This document shows, piece by piece, positions 1-11,900 of a DNA stretch of 64,000 nt (its first letter is position 1; every line of letters starts with the position of its first letter). Source of the DNA: Leptolyngbya sp. SIOISBB (lineage in GTDB: Bacteria; Cyanobacteriota; Cyanobacteriia; Phormidesmidales; Phormidesmidaceae). The position numbers and the translations under genes were made by a program. The notes under the pieces were generated by a model. The model was given only the letters and a program-made list of their open reading frames with translations, searched no databases and had not been told where the DNA came from. The stretch lies in NCBI GenBank assembly GCA_010671905.1, contig JAAHII010000001.1, positions 7,216,026-7,280,025 on the forward strand, given 5' to 3'.

Positions 1-2577
1 CTGTTTGTTGGCGCTAGGTCGGAGGGTGGGGTGGACGGGGTCGCCGTTGCCGCAGGGCACCATGCTAGCGTTCACGGTGGTTTCAGTCGGGCCATAGGCG
101 TTGATAAAGCGCCGTCCCTGGCTCCAGGTGTTGATCAGCTCTGGCGACGGGGCTTCACCGCCAACAAGCACCATGCGCAGGTCAGGAAAATCGCCATAGG
201 GGACGCTGACTAGCGCGGAGGGTGTGATGGTGATGTGGGTGACGCGATGGCGACGCAGCAGATCAGCCAGGTCCGGACCGGGCAGCAGGGTCTCGTTGGG
301 GGCCAGCAGGAGGCGGGCTCCGGTGGCCAGAGCCATGACAATTTCGGGGATGCAAGCGTCGAAGCTAAAGGAGAAAAACTGCAGCACGCAGTCGCCCGAT
401 CGCACGTCGCAAACGCGAATTTTGTCTTCGGTCAGATTGGTCAGCCCACCGTGGGAAACCAAGACGCCTTTGGGGGTGCCAGTGGAGCCGGAGGTGTAGA
501 TCAGGTAGGCGAGGGCGTTGGGAGAGTAGGGAAGTAGGGGGGTGGGAGAGTGGGTGGGTTGAGCAGTGATGTCGGCGCGATCGCGTGTCAAATCCACCAT
601 CTGCACCGTAGGGTGGGCACTGCCCACGACAGCCTGACTCGTTGCCAGCAAAGCACTCGTGGTAATCAGTACCGCTGCTTGAGAGTCTGCCAGCATAAAG
701 GACAGCCGCTCAGGTGGATAAGTAGGATCAAGGGGCAAATAAGCGCCCCCGGCTTTCAGCACAGCCAGCAACGCCACGATCATGTCGGGCGATCGCGCTA
801 GGCAAATCCCAACAATCATTTCGGGGCCGACGCCAAGGGCTTGCAGATGGTGGGCGAGTTGGTTGCTGCGGTGATTGAGTTCAGCGTAGGTGAGCTGTTG
901 CGGTTCGAGGTCGTCGAAGACTACCGCGATCGCGTCGGGGGTGCGAGCGGCCTGAGCCTCAAACAGGTGATGGAAGCCGCGATCGTGGGCGTACGGCATT
1001 TGGGTATTGTTCCACTCAACCAGCTGCTGGTGCTGCTCGGCGGTAGTTAGTAAGGGCAGTTCGGCGATGGACTGATGGGGCGTGGCGGCGATCCCAGCCA
1101 GCAGGGTTTGAAAATGAGCCACCATTCGGCGGATGGTCTCAGGCTCAAACAAATCGCGATTGTACTCAAAGCCACCAACGATGCCGTCTGGGGTTTCGTA
1201 AAGATCGACGCTGAGATCGAGCTTAGCGGTGGAATACGCTTGAGGCAGCGGTTTTAAGGTCAGCCCCGGCAGCGAAATCGCCGACTGGGGAGCATTCTCC
1301 AGACGAAACTTGACCTGAAACAGGGGGTTATAGCTCAGATCGCGCTCGGGCTGTAGAACTTCCACCAGCTTCTCGAAAGGCAAATCTTGATGTTCATAGG
1401 CTTGGTAAGTGGTGACCTTGAGCTGTTCCAGCACATCGAGAAAGGTTGCTTCGGGGATGAGGCGAGATCGCAGCACCAGAGTGTTCACAAAGAAGCCGAT
1501 TAGCCCTTCGACCTCAGCGCGGTTGCGATTAGCGATGGGCGTGCCCACGAGCAAATCTCGCTGTCCGGTATAGCGAAATAGCAACACCTTGAAGGCCGCC
1601 AGTAGGGCTACAAACAGCGTGGTGGATTGTTGCTGCGCCAGAGCTTTCAAGCGATCGCTCAGGTCTGCTGATAGCGCAAAATTTTCCACCGCGCCGCGAA
1701 AGGTCTGTACTCGCGCCCGAGGGAAATCCGTCGGCAGTTGCAGCACCGGCAGGTTGCCAGAGAGCTGCTCTCGCCAGTAGCTCAGCTGTCGTTCCAGCAC
1801 CTCGCCCTGCAGCCACTGGCGCTGCCACACCGCAAAATCTCCGTACTGAATGGGCAAGGTGGGCAGGGCCGGATCAGCCCCAGTCAGATGGGCGCGATAG
1901 AGCCAGGCCAGTTCCTGCAGTAGCACCTCCATCGACCAGCCGTCAGCAATGATGTGGTGCATCGTCAACAGCACCACCGATTCCAGCTCTGCCAACTGCA
2001 GTTGCGTGACCCGCAGCAGCGGTGCCTGGGCCAAATCAAAGCGGGTCTGGGCTGCCGCGATCGCCTGCTGCCGCACCTCAGTTGCCTGCTCGGAGGAGGC
2101 CAGCGATCGCAAATCTCGCTGCTCAATAGTGATGGGTTCAGGGGCGATCACCGCCTGCATGGGCTGTCCATCAATCGTGATGAACCGGGTTCGCAAAGCT
2201 TCGTGACGCTCAATCAGGTCGTTAAAGCTCCGATTAAAGGCAGTTTCGTCTAAAAATCCCTCCACCTGAATCGCGAGGGGAATGTTAATGTTGTAGACCG
2301 CCCCCTCCTGCTGCATCTGCTCCAAAAACCACAGGCGCTGTTGGGCAAACGACACCGGCAATGGCCCCGTCCGAGGCCCCGGCTGCATGGTGGCGGGGGC
2401 CGTTGGCTCGTGCTGGCGCAAAAACGCCAGAATTTCTGCCTTCCGCGCCTGGAGTTGAGCACTCAAATCATCGGTCAGGACCGCTTCTGGAGCATTGCAG
2501 CGCAGGCGATCGCCCTCAGCCCAGAGCTGCACTTCCTGCTGATAGAGATCCGATAAAAATTGCTCGATGGTCTTCAT
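1..2577 (-). CDS. NRPS, TubC-type docking domain-C-A (3'-truncated by window edge)
   Basis: An uninterrupted frame of 859 codons running off the left edge. Residues 1-55 (MKTIEQFLSDLYQQEVQLW, EGDRLRC, KAEILAFLR) form a TubC-like N-terminal docking domain, which binds the C-terminus of a partner synthetase. The C domain follows (about 70-510) with SFAQQRLWFLEQ and HHIIADGWS, of the L-accepting type, in line with the Ser module before it having no epimerase. The A domain (from about 530) has LKAGGAYLPLDP, YTSGSTGTPKG and NAYGPTETT. The specificity positions read D-A-P-T-L-G-A-V-N, which I cannot assign to an amino acid. The A domain is cut before motif A6. A PST-rich repeat (537-556) precedes the ATP loop. 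No frameshift. ATG 2577 overlaps the upstream stop (ATGA). Confidence 0.9.
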   Translation of the reverse strand, partial: MKTIEQFLSDLYQQEVQLWAEGDRLRCNAPEAVLTDDLSAQLQARKAEILAFLRQHEPTAPATMQPGPRTGPLPVSFAQQRLWFLEQMQQEGAVYNINIPLAIQVEGFLDETAFNRSFNDLIERHEALRTRFITIDGQPMQAVIAPEPITIEQRDLRSLASSEQATEVRQQAIAAAQTRFDLAQAPLLRVTQLQLAELESVVLLTMHHIIADGWSMEVLLQELAWLYRAHLTGADPALPTLPIQYGDFAVWQRQWLQGEVLERQLSYWREQLSGNLPVLQLPTDFPRARVQTFRGAVENFALSADLSDRLKALAQQQSTTLFVALLAAFKVLLFRYTGQRDLLVGTPIANRNRAEVEGLIGFFVNTLVLRSRLIPEATFLDVLEQLKVTTYQAYEHQDLPFEKLVEVLQPERDLSYNPLFQVKFRLENAPQSAISLPGLTLKPLPQAYSTAKLDLSVDLYETPDGIVGGFEYNRDLFEPETIRRMVAHFQTLLAGIAATPHQSIAELPLLTTAEQHQQLVEWNNTQMPYAHDRGFHHLFEAQAARTPDAIAVVFDDLEPQQLTYAELNHRSNQLAHHLQALGVGPEMIVGICLARSPDMIVALLAVLKAGGAYLPLDPTYPPERLSFMLADSQAAVLITTSALLATSQAVVGSAHPTVQMVDLTRDRADITAQPTHSPTPLLPYSPNALAYLIYTSGSTGTPKGVLVSHGGLTNLTEDKIRVCDVRSGDCVLQFFSFSFDACIPEIVMALATGARLLLAPNETLLPGPDLADLLRRHRVTHITITPSALVSVPYGDFPDLRMVLVGGEAPSPELINTWSQGRRFINAYGPTETTVNASMVPCGNGDPVHPTLRPSANKQ

Positions 2578-5500
2578 AGCTCAATCTCCTTACGCCCCGC
2601 CGCCGCGACGGGGGGATTCAAGGTCATCTGCATGGCATCAATGTGAACAGCTAGATCAGCGATAGTGGGGCGTTCAAACATCACCCGCAGCGGAATATCT
2701 AGCTCAAACGCTTTTCTTAATCGCGTATTCACCCGTGTGGCGCTCAGGGAATTGCCCCCCAGCTCAAAAAAGTTATCGGCCACACTCACCGTCTCCAACC
2801 GCAGCACGGCCTGCCAGATATCGGCGATGCGCCCTTCCGTAGCCGTTTTCGGCGATCGCGCCGTAGCTCTTGCAGGGCGATCGGGTGCTGGTAGGGCTTT
2901 GCGGTTGACCTTGCCATTGGGCAATAGCGGTAGTGCCGCGAGGGTGACAAATTGACTCGGCACCATATAGGGGGGGGAGGTGGTCAGTGAGGTAGGTACG
3001 GAGTGGGGGAGTGGGGGCCTTTTGAGTTTTGAGTTCTGAATTCAAAATTGATAATTCAAAATTCAAAACGACATAAGCGATTAGCTGTGGCGCTTGTGGA
3101 CTGTCTTCTCGCAGCATGACAACTGCTTGCGACACGTCGGGGTGCTGAGTGAGAACAGCTTCAATTTCGCCGAGTTCAATGCGGAAGCCGCGCAGCTTCA
3201 CCTGATGATCAATGCGGCCTAGATATTCGAGGGTGCCGTCGGGGCGGTAGCAGGCGCGATCGCCGGTTTTATACAGTACCGACCCGGTAGGGGCGCAGGG
3301 CTCTGCGCCCAGGGCAAGATCTTGATGATCAGGTAAAGATACGGCATTGGGCGTACCGCCGTCCGCCCCTACCGTAAATGGATTCGGGATAAACCGTTCT
3401 GCCGTCAGATCGGGTCGATGCCAATAGCCACGGGCGACGCCGACGCCGCCAATGTAGAGTTCGCCAGGAATGCCGGGGGGCACGAGGCGCTGCTGGGAGT
3501 CGAGCAGGTAAATCTGGGTGTTGGCGATGGGCCGACCGATCGGGATGGTGGTGCCGGGAGCTAGGTTGGGTTGGCAGGCCCAGGCAGTGACGTCGATCGC
3601 GGCTTCGGTGGGGCCGTAGAGGTTGTGGAGTTCTACACTGGGCAGGGTCTGGAAGAATTGGGTTGGCAGGCTGGAGGGCAGGGCCTCGCCGCTACAAATG
3701 ACCTGCTTGAGGCTAGTACAGTCGGCCACGTTGGGAGCTTCTAAAAAGGCGGCTAGCATGGCAGGCACGAAGTGGAGCGTCGTGATGTGTTCCCGTTGGA
3801 TCAGCTCGACTAAATAGGCGCTGTCTTTGTGGCCTGCGGGACGGGCCAGTACCAGGCAGGCTCCCGTCATCAGGGGCCAAAAACATTTCCCAAGCGGAGA
3901 CATCGAAGCTGAGCGGCGTTTTTTGCAAGACGCGGTCAACGGCGGTCAGCGGGTAGGCGTCTTGCATCCAACAGAGACGGTTGACTAGGCCGCGATGGGT
4001 GTTGATGACGCCTTTGGGACGGCCAGTGGAGCCGGAGGTGTAGAGGAGGGAGATGGGTTGTTGGGGAAGGAGTGGAGTAGGGGAGTGGGGAAGTGGGGGG
4101 AGTAGGGGAGTGGGGGAGGAGTTCACTAAGGTTGATGCAATGAGGACTGGAGGTCAGAAGATCGGTGAGAGTCGCAGTGAGATCTTGAGTGGGGGAGTGG
4201 GTGATTATGACGGGGGGCGCGGCGTCTTGGAGCATCCAGGCGAGGCGATCGCGGGGATAGCTAGGGTCGAGGGGCAGGTAAGCACCCCCGGCTTTGAGAA
4301 TGCCAAACAGGGCCACGACGAGGTCGAGAGAGCGATCCACGCAAACGGCGACAGGCACTTCTGGGCCGACGCCGAGGCTTTGTAAATGGTGGGCGAGCTG
4401 CTCAGCTCTGGCGTTGAGATCGCAGTAGGTCAGGGTTTCGTCTTTAAAGCGAACGGCGATCGCCTCGGGGGTGCGATCAACCTGGGCTTCGATCAAGGCG
4501 GGGAGGGGGCAATCGCTAGGATAGTCGGTGGCGGTTTGGTTCCAGTGGTGAATTTGGGCCTGTTCTGTAGGGGTGAGCAGGGGTATGTTTCTGAGCCAAT
4601 TGTGGGTCGTCAGCCCCATCAGCAAGCTCTCCAGGTGGGTCAGCAGGCGATGAATGGCGTCTTGAGGGAAGCGATCGCTGCGATATTTGGCCGTCAGCGA
4701 CAGGTGTTCTCCCGTTGAGACCAGCAGGGTCAGCGGAAAGTGGGTCCATTCGATGAATCTCACGTCTGCTAGGGCCAGATCCGATTGTCTGGCGAGCAGG
4801 GCGGCATTGACGGGGTAGTTTTCCATCACCAGCAGGCAGTCGAAGAGCGCTTGTCCAGGGGGCAATTCGCTCCAGGTCTGGACATCCATCAGGGCACTGT
4901 ATTCGTAGGTGGAGGCACTGGCGCGATCGCGCTGCAGCTGCTGTAACCAAGGAATCACCTCAGCGGCTGCGGGTACTTGCACCCGCACCGGCAAGGTATT
5001 GATAAAGAGGCCCACCATGGTGGCGGCACCGGGTATGGCAGGTGGACGACCAGCACCGGTGGCTCCAAAGACGACATCGTCGCGATCGCAGTAGCGGCTC
5101 AGGAGCAAGCCTAAAGCCCCCTGAATGAGGGTGTTGAGGGTGAGCTGATGTCGTTGACCAAAGGCCCGCAGTTGAGCGGTTTGTTCGGCAGACAGCAGGC
5201 ACTGTTGTTCGGTGGGGGCAGCAGCTGGGGCGGCCGGGGGTGTACCCATGGGCAGGGGCGTGGGTTCGCTAAAGCCCTGGAGATAGCTTTGCCAAAAGGT
5301 CTGGGCAGCGGCCAGATCTTGGGCTTGCAGCCAGGTGAGGTAGTGGGCGTAGGGAGGGGGAGCGATGGGGGGATGGGGGGATGGGATGGAAGAGGAGAGC
5401 GATGGGGTGCTTTCGAGTGACCGAGTGATAGCGAAATATTGGCTAAAAACAGTTTTGAGTAGATTGGCGGCGGACCAGCCATCGAGGATGAGGTGGTGAT

Positions 5501-5928
5501 AGGCCCAGATCAGGTGATGGGTGCGATCGCCCACTTGCATCAGGGCCAGCCGCATGAGCGGTGGGGTGTGCAGGTCGAAGGGGTTGGGTTTGGTTGCAGT
5601 CCAAAAAGACTTGCAGACGGGTAGCCTGAAGTTCCGGGGATTGACCGCGCCAGTCTTGCTGCACCCAAGACAGTTCGACTTGGCGATACACCACCTGAAA
5701 GGGATCGTCGCGCTGCTCCCAATAAAAGCCAGTGCGGAGCACGTCATGGTGAGTCACGGCCTGCTGCCAAGCCCGGTGTAGCGCTTCTGCATCCAGTTCT
5801 CCCGTCAGGGTCAAGACGATTTGCGGCACGTAGACGCCGGACTCGGGGGCCAACAGCGTGTGGAACAAGATTCCCTGCTGCATGGCCGACAGGGGGTAAA
5901 TATTCTCGATATTTTTGCGTTTATCCAT
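2574..5928 (-). CDS. NRPS module C-A(Ser)-PCP, four apparent frameshifts
   Basis: Reads as 1116 residues after removing four extra bases (5580-5583, 4095-4100, 3879-3883, 2970-2977). C domain (5920-4640) of the D-accepting type (LSAMQQGILFH, HHLILDGWS), matching the D-Ala expected upstream. A domain (4500-2900): code D-V-W-H-I-S-L-I-D(-K) is the usual Ser code. PCP (2860-2620) with NFFELGGNSLS, then a short tail ending in GRKEIEL. The A domain holds a GGGAGTG tract before the ATP-binding loop, the 86-base palindromic insert between A6 and A7, and a TTTTGAG cassette between A8 and A10. The C domain has a proline/serine insert near 5400. It has the densest set of frame breaks in the window. ATGA overlap with the next gene. 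Confidence 0.87.
2970..2977 (-). other. Apparent +1 frameshift, A-PCP linker of NRPS 11
   Basis: Eight G where seven give DHLPPYMVPSQFVTL. Confidence 0.88.
2986..3075 (-). repeat. Repeat cassette, A8-A10 loop of NRPS 11
   Basis: A GAGTGGGGG stretch followed by TTTTGAG units and GAATTCAAAA. In frame it gives LNFELSILNSELKTQKAPTP between the AYVV strand and LRTYLTDHL. Confidence 0.8.
3286..3373 (-). repeat. Palindromic insert in A6-A7 loop, copy in NRPS 11 (Ser)
   Basis: Bounded by inverted ends GGTAGGGGCG and CGCCCCTACC, with an internal hairpin GCGCAG-GGCT-CTGCGC. Read in frame, it encodes the peptide between NPFTVGADGGTP and APTGSVLYKTGD. Confidence 0.85.
3879..3883 (-). other. Apparent +1 frameshift, substrate-code region of NRPS 11
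   Basis: Five A (plus strand) where four give SAWEMFWPLMTGACL. Confidence 0.9.
4060..4200 (-). repeat. GGGAGTG-type tract before the ATP loop of NRPS 11
   Basis: Many irregular GAGTGGGG/GAGTAGGG units. They encode a Pro/Ser/Thr/His-rich linker ahead of YTSGSTG. Confidence 0.75.
4095..4100 (-). other. Apparent +1 frameshift, upstream of the ATP loop in NRPS 11
   Basis: Six G in a GGGAGTG tract; five connect ELLPHSPTP in frame to QQPISLLYTSGSTG. Other runs in the tract could be the true site. Confidence 0.75.
5580..5583 (-). other. Apparent +1 frameshift, C domain of NRPS 11
   Basis: Four G where three give NQTQPFDLHTPPLMR. Confidence 0.87.
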
Positions 5929-5934
5929 TAGTTA

Positions 5935-5940
5935 CCCCTT
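5935..5940 (-). promoter_or_regulatory. Ribosome binding site of NRPS 11
   Basis: AAGGGG on the minus strand, 6 bases before ATG 5928. It overlaps the stop codon of NRPS 10 and fixes the start of a C domain with a short COM-type leader. Confidence 0.65.
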
Positions 5941-8900
5941 AAAGATCGGCCAAAAGATCGTCGAGTTCGTCCTGGCTGAGTGACATTTGTGGAAAATCGG
6001 ATGGCGTGTAGCCGACATCCTCATCGGCGGTGAGACAGTGCTCGATCAGCCGTCGCAGCGCCTCAATAAAGCCCTCGGCCAGAGGGGCGATCGTCACGCG
6101 GCGGTGAATGGCGGTGCTGTAGGTCCAATGCAGGTGTAGCTGTCCGCGGCTGACTAGACCATCAATTTCGAGCAGGGTGGGGCGCGCATCCTCGGGGCTG
6201 CGAGCAGCACCGGTCGGTTCTGAGGCCGGGGCGAAGCGCTCATCCGCCGCCCACACCTGATCGAGCTGTCCCAGATAGTTAAAGCGCACCTCTGCTGGGG
6301 CCAACGGCAGGGACTCCGGGTGCAAATAGCGCCCTATGCCATAGCCCAGGCCCCGATGCGGCACTGCTCGCAAGGTTTCTTTCACCTGCTTTAGCGCCAT
6401 GCCCAGGGTGGGCGCAGTCGTCAGGTCTAAATCGATGGGAAAGAGCGTCGTAAACCAGCCCACCGTACGAGTCAGATCGAGGTCGGTAGCCTCGACACCG
6501 GGGAGCGCTTCTCGCCCATGGCCTTCCAGTTCTAGCCGCAGTCGCCGCGTCCCCGTCCAAGATTCAAAGGCCAGCACCAGAGCCGTCAACAGCAAGTCGT
6601 TGATCTGCGCTGGATAAGCCCCTGGCACCTCCTGTAACAGGCGGCGCGTATCCGCCTCGCTGAGGCTAACCGTTACTCGGTCAGCGATCGCCAGCCGATT
6701 GTCGGCACTCGCAAAATCCCTGGGCAAGGGCACCATCGGGGTCGCCGCTAGGTTTTGCCAGTAGGCTCTCTCGGCTGCCAGCGCGGGGGGACGGGCATAG
6801 GTGTTGAGCTGCTCGGCCCACTGCTTAAAGGCCGTCGTCTTAGCTGGCAGCTGTGCCGTCTGGCCCTGCTCCAACTGCCCGTAAACGAGTCGTAAATCTG
6901 CCAGCAGAATCCGCCAGGATACCCCGTCAATTCCTAAATGGTGGCACACGAGCAATAGGCGGTGCTCTTCCTCAAAGCCGAAATAAGCTGCTTTTAGCAA
7001 TGGCCCTGTCGCCAGGTCAAAGCCAGTCTGTAACTCTTGGGCAGTGTCCGCGATCGCCCCTGGTAAATCTGCTGCTGGACCGCTGACCACCGTCAGTGGT
7101 ACTGGCCCCAGGGCCTGCCACTGCTGCTGCCAGCCTGCATCCGTCCGCACGAAGCTAGCTCGCAGGGCATCATGATGCTCTAACAGTCGCGCCAAGGCTT
7201 GCTCTAACAACAATGGACTCATGGGTTGACGCACCGTCAGCAATACGGCCTGATTCCAGTGGTGAGGATGCTGTAGCCCCTGCTCAAAAAAACCAGTGCT
7301 GGATCGGCGTCAACCCCCCAGTGCCCGTCACCAGCCCCTGCTCTGCGAGTATCTCAGTCCGACGCGATACCACCGTCGCCAGCCGAGCGATCGTCTGATG
7401 CTGAAACAAATCCTTTGGCGTCAGGTGCAGCCCCTGCTGATGGGCCTGAGCGATCGCCTGCAGCACTAAGATCGAGTCGCCCCCCAGCGCAAAGAAATTG
7501 TCCTGTATCCCCACCTGAGCCACTGGTAGCAGCTCGGTCCAAATGGTCGCCAGCGTCGCTTCTGTCGCCGTCATCGGCGCACTGTCCTGAGCTGCCGCCG
7601 CCAACACTGTTGGGATGGGCAACGCCTGCCGATCAAGCTTGCCATTCGGTAGACGCGGCAAGTCATCCAGCGGTATGAAGAAACTCGGGAGCATGTAGTC
7701 AGGGAGTTTGTCGGCGAGGAAGGAGCGGAGGGTGGAGGAGAGTGGATGGGGCGATAGGCTTCGGCGTGAGCGCTCAGCCGAACGGGAGATGGGGGGCGGG
7801 GGGGATGAGTTTTGAGTTTTGAGTTTTGAGTTTTGAAGGGCATCGAACTGAGAATTCAAAACTGAGAATTCAAAACTCTCTGCTTCTGCCTGTTCCCTGT
7901 TCCCTATTCCCTGTTCCCTATTCCCTGTCCCCTTCCGCACCACATACGCCACCAATCGCTGCGTCCCGTTTTCGTCTGTCCAGGGGTTGACGACGGCTTG
8001 GTCAATGTCAGGGTGGCTAAGCAGGGCAGTCTCGATTTCGCCCAGCTCGATGCGGAAGCCGCGAATTTTCACCTGATTGTCCAGGCGACCCAGGAATTCG
8101 ATTGTGCCGTCAGGACGGGTGCGGACGCGATCGCCAGTTTTGTACAAAATTTGCCCTGTAGGGGCGTCGGGCTCTGCGCCCAGGGCAAGATTCGGGTGAT
8201 GTGGCGAGGATTCTGCCTTGGGCGTACCACCGTACGCCCCTACCGTAAACGGATTTGGAATAAACCGTTCAGCGGTCAAATCCGGTCGATTCAGGTAGCC
8301 GCGCGCCACCCCTGCACCGCCCAGGTACAGCTCACCAGGCACGCCGATGGGCACGGGTTGCTGGTAGGCATCCAGAACGTGGGCTTGGGTATTGGCGATT
8401 GGACGACCGATGGGGGCGATCTCAGCCTGTGCATCCATGCGGGCATAGGTGGAGTAAGTGGTGTCTTCGGAAGGCCCGTAGAGGTTATAGACGTGCTGGA
8501 TATGGGGTAGCTGGTAGAGCTGCTGCACGAGTGTGGGCTGCAGGGGTTCGCCCGCTAGGTTGATGGTGGTGACGCTATTGGGGATGCCGTCGGTCCGCAG
8601 GAGGGCAGCGATCGCCGATGGGACGGTATTCACCAGCGTGACTTTGCTGGCTGCTGGTAACTCAGGGAGTTGGAGCACATTTTCTGCCAGGATGACGGTA
8701 CCGCCGCCGCTCAACGGCACAAAGAGTTCAAAAATGGAGAGATCGAAGCAGAGGGATGTACCGGCCAGGACGCCGCTGAGCTGTTCTGGGGAAAATACTG
8801 TCTGCGCCCAGCTACACAGGGCTACCGGGCTGTGATGCTCAATGGCCACCCCTTTGGGCTTGCCGGTGGAGCCGGAGGTGTAAATGACGTAGGCTAAATG

Positions 8901-11900
8901 GTTGGCGCTGCCCTGGCCAGTGGGATTGGTCATGGGGAATTCGGATAACTTGTCCCCTAGGACTTCTAGCGTGAGCTGGGGCAGAGACACGGGAGCCGCG
9001 ATCGGAGTGGTTTGGCTGGTTAGAAGGAGCGCGACCTGGGCGTCTTGGAGAATGAAGGCCAGGCGCTCAGCCGGATAGGTCGGATCAAGCGGTACGTAAG
9101 CGCCCCCCGCTTTGAGAACCGCCAGTAGCGCCACCACCAGATCAGCCGTGCGCTCCAGACAGACCCCAACGAGGGTTTCAGGGCCGATGTGGTGAGCCTG
9201 GAGGTAGTGAGCTAGCTGGTTCGCCCGCTGATTGAGTTCCTGGTAAGACAGGCGTTGGTCGGTGGCCATGAGAGCGATCGCCTGCGGGGTCTGCTCGACC
9301 TGTCGCTCAAATAGCTGGTGTAGACCGAGATCTGCTGGGTAATCTGCCTGAGTCTGATTCCACTGCCAAAGTTGCTGCTGCTCAGCCTGAGTCAACAGTG
9401 GTAGTGCCGCAATTCGGCAGGTGGGCTGCTGGGGGATGACCTTCAGGAGTTGACGCAGATAGCCTGCCAACCGATGGATGGTGTCTGCCGTGAACAGATC
9501 GGTGCGATATTCCAACGTGCCCTGCATTCCCCGCTCATCTAGCCGCATCGACAAGGTGAGGTCAACCTTCGCGGTACTACTGTTGATGGAGAGCGGCTGC
9601 CACTCCAGCGTGGTGTCAAGCGAGGTGCTGAGCGGCTGCCCAGTGGCCGCGATCGCCTCGCCGGCGTTCTGCAATACAAACATGACTTGAAACAGCGGCG
9701 CATGACTCCAACTGCGCGGCACTTCTAGCGCTTCCACCACCTGCTCAAAGGGGACAGCCTGGTGGGCGTAGGCATCCAGCGCCACCGCTCGTACCCGACC
9801 CAGTAACTCGTCAAACCGGGGATTTCCAGACATCGCCGTCCGCAGCACCAGGGTATTCACAAACAGACCGATTAAGCCTTCCAGTTCGGCCTGAGGACGG
9901 TTGGCGATCGGCGTGCCGATGACCAAGTCTTCCACCCCGCTGTAGCGATATAGCAGCACCTGAAAAGCGGTCAGCAGCGTCATAAATAGCGTGACACCCT
10001 GCTGCTGACTGAGGGTCTGCAGCGCTTGCGTTTGGGTGCGCGAGAGTCGGAAGGTATACGCCGCTCCGGCAAAGGACTGCACCGCCGGGCGGGGATAATC
10101 CGTCGATAGCTCTAGCAGTGGCGGTACGTCTTGTAACTGCCCTTGCCAGTAAGCCAGTGACGTTCGCTGGTGTTCAGCTTGCTGTTGCTGCCACGCCGCA
10201 TAGTCCACATACTGAAGCGGTAAGGGCGGAAGTGCCAAGGGTTGAGCTGAGCGCAAAGCATCGTAGCTCTGAGCCAGTTCTCGCACCAAAATTCCCATCG
10301 ACCAGCCATCAGCGATGATGTGATGCAGACTCAGCAAGATGACATGGTCAGCCGTAGCCAACCGCAACACTTTCATTCGCAATAAGGGAGCCTGCCCTAG
10401 ATCAAACGGAGTGCGAGCTTCCTGCTGAATCTGCTCTCGCACTTGCTCTCGTTGGCGAGCTTCATCTAGACCGCTCAAATCAATAATGGGGATCTCCATC
10501 TCAACGTCAGCCTGAATCGAGATCGCGGCTTGACCCTCTCGATCGATGAATCCGGTGCGCAGCACTTCATGGCGCTCAATTAGGTGCGCCAAACTCTGTT
10601 GCAGCTGGTCTATCGACAAATCGCCCTTGACTCGCACTGCGGTCGGAATAATGTAGAACGGGCTCTCTGGTTCCAACTGCGCCAACACCCACTGTCGCCG
10701 TTGCGCATCGGAGAGCGGCAGCGCACCAGAACGCTCAATCGGTACGATCGGTTCCAGAGATTGCGACGTATCACCCGCTTTGAGGGAGTCGATTTCGGCA
10801 GCGAGTTGAGACAGAGTGGGGTGTTCAAACAGCGATCGCACCGGCAGCTCGACCTCAAACACCTGCCGCACCTGGGCCGCCACACGTGTCGCTAACAGCG
10901 AATGCCCTCCCAGCTCAAAGAAGTTATCTTCACGACTGACCTCAGGCTGGTTCAGCACTGCTGCCCAGATATTGGCGAGTAGTTCCTCCGTCAGAGTGTG
11001 AGGAGCCGTCGAGCCGTGACTACTCTCCGGAGACTCTGGCACTGGCAGAGCCTTGCGATCGACTTTGCCATTGGGCTTTAGGGGCAGGGCATTGAGCACG
11101 ACGAATTGAGTCGGCACCATGTAGGCGGGGAGGTGCTGGGAAAGGAAGTGGGGGAGTGAATGAGGGTATGAGGGGGATGGGGGGATGGGGGGATGAGTTT
11201 TGAGTTTTGAGTTTTGAGGTTGGAATGTGTTCTTCGTGAGCGGCTCTTGGTTTTGCGTTCTTCACAAAGTAGGCCACCAACTGGGGATTGGCTGCGGCCT
11301 TCTCTCTAAGGACGACTACCGCTTGTTTCACGTCGGGATGCTGAGTGAGGACGGCTTCGATTTCGCCGAGTTCGATGCGGAAACCGCGCAGTTTGACCTG
11401 ATGGTCAAGACGACCCAGGTATTCCAGGGTGCCGTCTTCACGGGTGCGGACGCGATCACCAGTTCTATACAGTACCGACCCGGTAGGGGCGCAGGGCTCT
11501 GCGCCCAGGGCAAGCTCCAGGTGATGCGACCAGGATGCAGCATGGGGCGTACCGCCGTCCGCCCCAACGGCAGAAAACGGATTTGCCACAAACCGTTCTG
11601 TCGTTAAATCCTGACGCTGCCAATAGCCCGGACTGAGGCCCAAACCACCAATGTACAATTCGCCAGGGACACCGAGGGGCACCGGGCGCTGCTGGGCATC
11701 GAGCACGTGAAACTGGGTGTTGGCAATGGGTGGTCCGATGGGGACGAAGCCGTCCGCTAACGTCGCCGCTTCTAGCTTCCAGGGCCGCCGACCAAATAGT
11801 GGTTTCAGTGGGGCCATAGAGGTTCCAGAGTTCGGCTCCAGAGTTCAGCAGTCGCTGAGCCAGAGTAATCTCCAAAGCTTCGCCGCCGCAAAGCAGTTTC

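Noticed and set aside
1-2577. A thioesterase or release domain near the left edge
   Set aside because: The last frame ends in mid A domain; nothing like GxSxG in a hydrolase context is visible. Release must be encoded outside the window.
3286-3373. The palindromic A-domain insert as a transcription terminator or small RNA
   Set aside because: It is translated in frame within an essential domain and has no U-tract. Its repetition in seven A domains fits a repeat element better.
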